From Armillaria gallica (lineage: Eukaryota > Basidiomycota > Agaricomycetes > Agaricales > Physalacriaceae), in the NCBI GenBank assembly GCA_037576215.1, contig JBANDB010000008.1, positions 1,116,001 through 1,180,000 on the forward strand: a DNA stretch of 64,000 nt, in the 5' to 3' direction. Within the stretch, counting starts at the first letter, position 1. Each line of letters starts with the position of its first letter. A model generated the notes under the pieces. That model ran no database searches. It was given only the letters and a program-made list of their open reading frames with translations, and was not told the DNA's origin. This document shows, piece by piece, positions 56,985 to 64,000 of this stretch. Position numbers and translations under genes: made by a program.

Positions 56985-57757
56985 CTACCACTAAGCAAAG
57001 TGTCTACTGCTGCAGTAACATTAGGACTACGCTGGAGAGCACCGATAACCGCCTCTCTAGGCAAATCCGGAAACATAGTCGTGACCTGGGTAATCTCCTC
57101 CTCTGGCGGGGCACGCACACCTGGAGTCGCCGGTGTGAGCTGCGTCACCCACTCGCGCATCGAACTGGTCGTAGGCACCGGACTGGGACTCGGTGCAGGG
57201 AACGCGCGCCTCGAGCGTGGGACACTGGGTGTCTCAGGCGCGAAGGGGAGCGGGGGACGGAAGCGCTTGAGCGGGAGGGGCAGGAGCGGGGAGCGGTAGA
57301 GCACCGCACCGAGCACACCGAGGACCGCAAGCACGGGGGACGTGAGCAGGGCGAGCAAAACAAGCAGAACCCACGTCGGGGCATGCGGGGTGAGGGTCAC
57401 AAAGCCGAGCGAGTACGTGTACGACGGGGGCACGAGTAGCGCATGGGTGTACACGCACGCGGCGGTCAGCGCCACGGGGCCGAGGGGCGCGATGAGCAGG
57501 AGCAGGGCGGCGAGATGACGCGACGACAGCCTCCGCTCGAGGGTCGGGGCGGTCTGCACGAGGATGAGCAGCGCCAGGAGCAGCGACGGGGAGTCGGGCA
57601 TATAAACTGCATGGGTGAGGGCGCGGTAGGGCTGTGCTAGGGTCGGGGGGAGGGCGAGCGACGGGCCGATATCGAAGAGGGACACAAGCAGGGTATTCGC
57701 ACAGAGGAGGACGAGCAGTATTCTCGTAACGGGAGCAAATTGGAGGGACATGGCCAT
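56981..57757 (-). CDS. Dsc2/UBAC2-like rhomboid pseudoprotease with UBA/CUE domain
   Basis: One exon of 258 codons from the ATG at 57757 (a second ATG at 57751 is equally possible). About five to six membrane segments fill residues 5-165 (VTRILLVLLCANTLLVSLF, LLLALLILVQ, HLAALLLLIAPLGPVALTA, WVLLVLLALLTSPVLAVLG). A Pro/Ser-rich linker leads to a C-terminal three-helix domain EEEITQVTTMFPDLPREAVIGAL...NVTAAVDTLLSG with the MFP motif of UBA/CUE ubiquitin-binding domains. Rhomboid-like membrane part plus C-terminal UBA is the layout of UBAC2 and fungal Dsc2, part of a Golgi/ER E3 ligase that activates SREBP or degrades membrane proteins. No rhomboid Ser-His pair is evident, as expected for these pseudoenzymes. 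The stop at 56983-56981 overlaps the Ist3 stop. Confidence 0.75.
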   Translation of the reverse strand: MAMSLQFAPVTRILLVLLCANTLLVSLFDIGPSLALPPTLAQPYRALTHAVYMPDSPSLLLALLILVQTAPTLERRLSSRHLAALLLLIAPLGPVALTAACVYTHALLVPPSYTYSLGFVTLTPHAPTWVLLVLLALLTSPVLAVLGVLGAVLYRSPLLPLPLKRFRPPLPFAPETPSVPRSRRAFPAPSPSPVPTTSSMREWVTQLTPATPGVRAPPEEEITQVTTMFPDLPREAVIGALQRSPNVTAAVDTLLSGS

Positions 57758-57998
57758 GGCTGTCCGAGTCGGTGTCCATTACGTACCCCGTATTTGTGTG
57801 TGTTTGCGTTCTGCGATGGGAACGTTGTTCGGCAAGCGCCTGTGTTGCACGCTGGCGGTGTTCCGGGGCCAGACCCAGCGGAGCGGTGAGATCCGCCCCG
57901 ATATAGATATCCCCATTGGGAGGAGGACCCTTACTGCAGTCAAGGGATAGAAAAGCGGGTCATGGATCGAATTCCAATGCAGTCAACATCCACTTGTC
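57758..57998. promoter_or_regulatory. Divergent promoter (Dsc2-like / GATA factor)
   Basis: 241 bases between start codons. Contains GATA-type words such as gatatagatatc (57899-57910) on both strands, which could permit autoregulation by the GATA factor; this is inference. Confidence 0.4.
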
Positions 57999-58890
57999 AT
58001 GGATTCACAACAGCTTGTCTTTCCTTCCTACGCGTCTACTCCCCGCACACCCTCGCCGAGGGAGGACCCCTTCTTCTCCGCGTACCCCTCCCACCAATCA
58101 TACGAGGGCGGCGGCGGCTCCCTCCTCCAGGAGCTCTACGACGACCACCACCCCGCCGTGGTCCGCCGCGCCACCTTCCCGTACGTGCGCGCCGACTACA
58201 ACGCCGAGCCCATCAAGCTCGAGCACACCCTCCCCCCGATGCACCTCCCCCCGCACCACCACCACCAACACCACCACCACCAGTTCTACCAGCCCTTCCC
58301 CTCCCCGCCCCCGCCCTCCTACACCCTCTCCCCCCACACCGGCCTCCCCGTCCAGCACACCGACGACGCCGCCTCCAAAGAGACGCAGTACCTCCGCCGC
58401 CGCTGCTTCAACTGCCACACCACAGAGCCCCCCTCCTGGCGCCGCTCCACCCTCAACCCCGGAAAGATCGTCTGCAACAAGTGTGGTCTCTACGAACGCA
58501 CACACCTTCGTCCCAGGCCCCTCCGCTTCGACGAGCTCAGAGCAGGCAACAAGGCACGTAAAGCCGCCGCTGGGGGAACCCAGAAGAAACCGCTCTCCCC
58601 AAAGAAGGAGCAGAGTCGGAGCCCTCAGCTCTTGCCTCGTCGTGAATCTCAGGAATGGGATGATTCGCGTAAGTCCAGCGTATATTCATTCAATTCCCAT
58701 TCTAACATCTTCCAATAGTCTCCATCTACTCGTCCTCTTCAACTTCGTCGACTTACCCCTCCCCTCACCAACAACCTACCCCCATCCCCTCCCCTCACAT
58801 TCACCCTCCCCGCCCCCCATCCGCCTCCCCAACGTCGACTTTGCCCACTACGCAGATTACACCCTCCCCCCAGAGGTCGTCTCCGCTTAA
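57999..58890 (+). CDS. GATA zinc-finger transcription factor
   Basis: The ATG at 57999 starts MDSQQLVFPSYASTPRTPSP. A low-complexity region holds a His-rich tract (HHHHQHHHH, about residues 84-96) and Pro/Ser runs. The single GATA finger CFNCHTTEPPSWRRS...KIVCNKCGLYERTH lies at about residues 136-169, with a loop of 19 residues between the Cys pairs and a basic tail LRPRPLRFDELRAG. It binds (A/T)GATA(A/G) sites in the nucleus. Exon 1 ends at a donor near 58669 (gtaagt) and exon 2 starts after ccaatag at about 58718. In the phase-correct frame exon 2 reads SIYSSSSTSSTYPSP and runs past 58890; the frame ending ADYTLPPEVVSA at 58890 looks more like a natural C-terminus but needs a shift or another intron. 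The finger itself is certain; the end is not. Confidence 0.85.
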
Positions 58891-59750
58891 ACCCTTCACG
58901 CTATCTATTTCGCTATCTATCTTATCTATTTATTCCCTCTTTCCCTTCTGGCGGTGTTTGTTGTTTTTTGTACCATTATCTATTAGACCCTACCTTCCAA
59001 AATGCCCCTACGTCCCGTGTACTACTAGATGAAATGTGCATGACTTTTAAGCAAGGTTTAAAGCCCTGTTGTGACGACTACAAATTCCGTGCAACCCAGC
59101 CCTTATTCGCCTCGCTGTTATGTTATGCGGCCTCGGAACAGGGCCTCGTCGAGTCTATTCATTTCCCAGCGCCGCCCCATGCATTAGTACTTTTTCAACA
59201 AAGCCACTCGGCGTATAGGTAGTGGGGTACCCGTATCTAATCTCTATGAAGCCACCGGCAACTAGGATTAGGGAATGTTCGTGTCCGACGATAATCGCAC
59301 GTCAACCTGGAACCCAAAAGCCACTGACGCGACTTGAAACCAACATTCAACTCCCGCGTCCTTCTCCCGCCAATTACTTTTGACGCCCAGAAGGCTATGT
59401 ATACGCTCGGCGTGCGTCTCCGAGGTTGCGATATACGGCTTTACACTCGACTTTTTTAATGAAAGCCCTCTTACGACACCACAACCCCCACACGTTATCG
59501 CACAGCAGAAGTGTGTGATCGTTTTTTCCCACTGGACATTCGGAATGGTGATCGATCGACCTACGATTAGTATACGACATTTTTCTTCGTGAGTACATGC
59601 TCATGCAGCGTATGGTTCTCTTCGGATACTACCACCCGCGAATGTTTTGCTCTAATAATATTCACTCTTGCCGTTACGCCTACAGGCACCCAACCACATG
59701 TAGAGAAACCCTCTTCTCTTCTTCATTTCGCCGGATTTCTCTCGTACTTG
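58891..59750. other. Gene-poor sequence downstream of the GATA gene
   Basis: Contains the 3' region of the GATA gene (ctatctattt repeats at 58908-58935). No gene recognised. Confidence 0.4.
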
Positions 59751-59902
59751 TATCCAATCCCGAATGACTTATCTAACCTCGGCCTATGAATGAGAATTTA
59801 ATTGAGTTCGCTCATCGTAGTTCCCTCCGTTTGCTTCTCACAAGTATCCAATTCCGACTTGCTTATCAAAGCTCGGCCCATGAGTGAGAATTGAGTTCGC
59901 TC
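59751..59902. repeat. Diverged tandem duplication, period about 92 bases
   Basis: gtatccaat(c/t)ccga ... tcggcc(t/c)atga(a/g)tgagaatt ... attgagttcgctc occurs at about 59751-59812 and again at 59843-59902. It leads directly into the larger repeat array. Confidence 0.65.
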
Positions 59903-61100
59903 GTGAGACAGGTACCCTCTCCGACAGGCCCGTTTCAAAATATTCGAACAAAGTGTTTTGAGACCTCCTCTCGGGCTCTTGATTTCTCCTGCAAACTGTC
60001 CTACTTGTTCTCACACACGACGATGTTTTTCATGAGACAGGTACTCTCTCCAACAACACAACATGTACCCGTTTCGAATTCGAACAGAGCGTTTTGCAGT
60101 CCTCTCTAGGCTCCTCTCGACTTCGGACCTAATATTTGCTCTGCCAATCGCACTTACCTCTCCTCATTCCTTCTCTTCTAGACGCAAATAACCGATTAAA
60201 ACGTCGATTTCCCTTCCTCCATTTTTTTCTCGTTTGCAGCAGGGAAATAAATAACCCCGGCCAGGACACCAATCCCCATTCACCCACGACGACAACGAGA
60301 CAGGTACCCTCTCCAACAACACATACCCGTTTCGAATCCAAACAGAGCGTTTTGCGGATCCTTCTCGGTCTCTGGACTTCGGACCTAATATTTGCTCTGC
60401 TAATCACACTTACATGCAGAGAACCTCTTCTCCTCCCTTCTCTTCTAGGCACTTCTTTTACACAGCAAGAAAAATAAATAACCCCGGCCACGCTCCCGAT
60501 CCCCATTCTCCCATGACGACAACGAGACAGGTACCCTCTCCAACGACACATAACCGAATTCAAGCAAAGTGTTTTGCAGTCCTCTCTAGGCTCCTTCTCG
60601 GTCTCTCGACTTCGGACCTAATAGCTACTAAAATTTGCTCTGCCAATCGCACTTATAGACAGAGAACCTCTCCTCCTCCTCCCTTCTTTTCTATGCACGC
60701 AAATAGCCGATTGGAATGTCAATTTCCCTTCCTCCATTTCTTTCTCGTACACAGCAGGGAAATAGATAACCCCGGCCATGACACCAATCCCCATTCTCTC
60801 ACGACAACGAGATAGGTACCCTCTCCCAACAACACATACCCCCTTCGAATTCGAACAAAGCAAAGCGTTTGCAGTCCTCTCTAGGCTCCTTCTCGGTCTC
60901 TGGACTTCGGACCTGATATTTGCTCTGCCAATCGCACTTACATGCAGAGACCTTCTCCTCCTCCTGCCTTCTCTTCTAGGCACGCAAACAACCGGTTGGA
61001 ACGTCAAATTTCCCTTCCTCCATTTCGTTCTTGTACACAGCAGAGAAACAAATAACCCCGACCACGACAACCAGACAGGCACCCTCTTCCTACACAGCAC
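59903..61100. repeat. Degenerate tandem repeat array, units of about 130-285 bases
   Basis: The landmark gacaggtaccctctcc recurs at 59907, 60036, 60299, 60526, 60811 (gatagg variant) and 61074 (gacaggcacc variant), spacings 129, 263, 227, 285 and 263. Within a unit the order is: gacaggtaccctctccaacaacacat, a gttttg(c/g)ag tract, ctctaggctcc, ttcggacctaatatttgctctgccaatcgcactta, cagagaacct, cttctaggcacgcaaa, and ataaccccggccacgac. Open frames on both strands through the array are by-products of the repeated sequence. Confidence 0.85.
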
Positions 61101-63999
61101 GACTTCATCTGCTCGAGTCCCTCCTCTTTACCGTCTCGAATAGCAACCTTCATCGCCGACAGGATCTCGCTCTCGCAATTGATGCCCATTATCCGGGATG
61201 TGCAGTGCACGAGGTTACCATGCCCGATGGATCATGGGAATCGGGATCGTAATGCGTAATGTTCACTTGTCGAGTTCTCCCATTGAGATCCTTACGACTG
61301 GCTAAATGAAATCTGCATGTCACCCCCACCCCCATCCCCTCTCTCCTGCTAGTACGTTTCAAGCTCGAGAAACTCAAAACGCCTAAGTTGAGGCGCCTAG
61401 GTCTCGTAATTGTTGCTTTGTCTGAATGTCCCGTCCCGCCGGTATTGTATTGTTTATTGTTGTACCCGTTTTGCCTTGTACCCGTGTATTCTTGCCCAGG
61501 TCGAACTTTCTCCATCCACTCATAGCGGGGATAGACGCCGTTGCCTAGGTCGATTCTCTATATCGACATCGGAGAGACGCTGGAGTCTCACCTGTCGGTC
61601 AGGTCACTCTCGGAAGGACGCTATAGTCTCACTCCCCATCCGAAATCGGATATGTATACAAGATACGAGAAAAGCAATGGGCTACGCCCCGATAATACTA
61701 TCCCCTCCCGACTCGGATTCAAGCGCCCACCATCCATAATAACACGATCGCATCACGATCACAAAAGGATTTTGCCTCCGCCCTTGTAATCAATCGGGCG
61801 GGGAGGCAGTGCATTGAGAAAGATTAAACGTGACTAGGTCATGTGTGGGGTCCTCCTCTTTCACTCTGTCAGATCTCGCACCCTCGGCGAGGTACCGATA
61901 CCAGATAAGTACCGGCAGCCGTGGTGCATAATTCGAAGGGCCGCGTTCTACGGTGCACTTTATGTGGGCGTAAAAGCACAAGCCTGGCGGAGAAAGCCCC
62001 GTTGTCCGTGTTCGTTTAATTAAGACATAACAAGTGCATTTGGGTTGCCGACCTTCCCAAGTGGTAATACATGAGATCATCAAGAAAAAAAATACTTCCG
62101 TGGGATCACAGCCCAGGGATAGGGGGTTAGAGAAGGACACCCACAGGCGTCCACACAAGCGCTGGGAACGAAAGCGCTTCGGTATGGGCGCACCCGCTCA
62201 TTCGCCGCAGACATAATGACCACCGTGTGGTGGTGGTGGTATTGGAAATCGTACCTTGGGATGGAGGAGGATACGAATCCCAAAAACAAATGGATGGATG
62301 GAGATACATCCTTATGAGCTTTTTGGCAAATGGAAGCTCCCCGATGCTGAAACGTGGAGAGAGAAAGGAGCCAAGGTCTTGCTAGCGTACTTAGTTCGGT
62401 GAGGGACAAACATGGGGAAATAGACCGAAAAATGAGGGTACGATAGCCCGATACACGTAAGAATTCCTTGAGATCCACCGAACGGCGAAAGAGATCTGCT
62501 TGCATATGTAGTGATGCGAGGGGGACTTCGCGAGACATAATGGAGAACTCGACGAGGTTCTCCCAACAGAACGGCGACGCACTGGTGTGTGGCGTAAAGG
62601 TATTAGATCTCAATCGCGGCTGAATCTCGTGGGTCGCGGTTCCATTTCTCATGATGATGATGATGATGATGATCACCAGATGATGCGACACGCGAACTGC
62701 GAGACCGACTTGCTCGAGGGCGTCGAGGACGACGAGGAACCCGAGCTCCCGGCGGCAACCCACAATGAATTCGAAGTGAGTAGATCAGGCTTAGCAACGA
62801 GGGGGACGAGGGATGATTTACGGGGGTTGATCATGATCAGATGGTCCGTGCGCGGCCCTGCAAATCCAAAACGCGATACCTCGCCCCCAAGCCTAAGCCC
62901 AAGCCCACCACTAGCATTAGGAAGGAACCATCTGCGCATGATGAAATTGAACGGGTGCGAAGAAGCGTCCCGGGAGCACTTGGTGATAAGATAGAGGAGT
63001 ATAACGCCACACGGATATTTTCCGGGTTTTGAGATGATGATAAGACAGCCGAGATTGTGCTGTTGTGAGGGGCGTGTTCGAAGAGGTCGCGGTGAGCTGT
63101 GGCTGTGTGTAGATCTGTCCCCACCGTTGCGATATGGGCCAGGGATGTAGCCACACTACTATACAGTAATATGACGAGAACGAAACACGATTCGCGGCCA
63201 CTGGACAAAGATGTGAAATCACTGGCAAACGTGGTCAGTCCCAGTTGTCAACGTTCGGCCTCTTTGCAGAGAACAGGAGGAGGGACATACCCATAGCCAA
63301 AATGGTTCTGCCAACAGTTACAAATTGCTTCACGAGTACCACAGCGATCCCGCCTCCCGCCCCCTCTCTAGATGGCGGCTCGGGACTCGCAAGTTGAAAA
63401 TACTGTCGTTGCGTAGCTTCAACCCCCTGCCACCAGGCCAGAAGCATCTCGCATATTCGAGGTTCGAACTTGGCCGCCAATCAGTGATAAGTGCCGTTAT
63501 CGCCGCCCTCCTACAATGAAATTTTGATCACACCGGCTGAGGCGCACTCCTCGATCGTGTTCAATCAAACAACCGATCTGATAGACGATCGTATGTTGAT
63601 TCACCCGTTTCTCTGAAATGGTTCTCCATGCGAAAGAAGGTTAGATATCACTGTGGCGGTGGTGGGTAATTTCGCAACTAACCTCTCTGCGCAGAGTAAA
63701 AAGTACTCAAAGTGCTTAGAACCGTCAATTGCCGATTTTCGAATGCAAGTAATCGAAACTGCCTGCCATGATTGATCCCGTCGAAGGCATTGATCATGGG
63801 TCAAGTTCACGGTAAGGCACCTGCTGCGCGAAAATTAATCACAACGTTAAACTGTCAGGGAAGGACGGCACAGCGTATCGGCACTTGGGAGACCTCGCAA
63901 GGTTGACAAGAGAGACCTAGTTTGGGGAATGAATGCATTTCAGGGACTTCGGGGGGGGAGACCGAGTCTTAGCGTACACTGTGTATCGCTCTCCTCGGA
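61101..63999. other. Gene-poor right end of the window
   Basis: Frames up to 227 codons (62763-62080, minus) exist, but they change quality within a few dozen residues and cross a trinucleotide run, so I do not call them genes. No motif recognised on either strand. Confidence 0.35.
62651..62673. repeat. ATG/GAT trinucleotide microsatellite
   Basis: About seven and a half copies of atg in a row. On the minus strand it reads as a histidine or isoleucine run, depending on frame. Confidence 0.9.
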
Positions 64000-64000
64000 C

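Noticed and set aside
58098..58505. 135-codon Val/Gly-rich frame opposite the GATA gene
   Set aside because: Exact shadow of the His/Pro/Ser-rich coding sequence in a GC-rich region.
60129..61210. Several open frames sharing RREGRRR...SLHVSAIGRAN on the minus strand
   Set aside because: The shared sequence follows the tandem DNA repeat; no conserved start or splice structure, so not a gene family.

Overview
This is nuclear DNA from a filamentous fungus, most likely a mushroom-forming basidiomycete (Agaricomycetes). The evidence is short GT-AG introns of about 50-60 bases that break nearly every gene into small exons, genes packed on both strands with very short divergent promoters, and family types common there (HET protein with a long N-terminal extension, TRP-like channel with an ML-like domain, secreted GH3 beta-glucosidase, MYND protein). 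I saw no prokaryotic operon, CRISPR array, rRNA, convincing tRNA or intact transposon.

Layout. 1-5.4 kb: end of a probable Utp8-like ribosome-biogenesis factor, two small hypothetical genes, a MYND-finger protein and a YIH1/IMPACT protein. 5.5-6.9 kb: a possible gene relic and empty sequence. 6.9-13.6 kb: a TRP-like membrane protein convergent with a CNH-like propeller protein. 13.6-22.3 kb: gene-poor, holding a decayed catalase and a frame-broken HET gene. 22.3-33 kb: two hypothetical genes and a large ATR/Mec1-type checkpoint kinase. 34.3-35.8 kb: a COX7-like subunit divergent from the YEATS protein Yaf9. 36.8-45.1 kb: GH3 beta-glucosidase and poly(A) polymerase. 45.6-47.3 kb: a membrane-anchored beta-helix protein. 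47.3-54.5 kb: gene-poor with local duplications. 54.6-58.9 kb: a compact GC-rich block with eIF3d, Ist3/RBMX2, a Dsc2/UBAC2-like membrane protein and a GATA factor. 58.9-64 kb: gene-poor, with a degenerate tandem repeat of about 230-285 bases.

Most genes are unrelated housekeeping functions; I found no gene cluster with one shared pathway. The recurring architecture is head-to-head pairs with roughly 70-240 bases between start codons (DUF7770-like/MYND, COX7/Yaf9, eIF3d/Ist3, Dsc2-like/GATA) and tail-to-tail pairs, one of which shares its stop-codon bases (Ist3/Dsc2-like).

The most notable signal is a set of single-base frame breaks inside otherwise well conserved coding sequence, including eIF3d (expected to be essential), the ATR-like kinase (two sites) and the TRP-like channel. 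The simplest explanation is base-calling or assembly error; allele-specific decay or recoding remain to be excluded. The catalase relic is different: it carries many kinds of damage and is a true pseudogene. All gene models come from reading frames, splice signals and remembered family motifs; no alignment was run.
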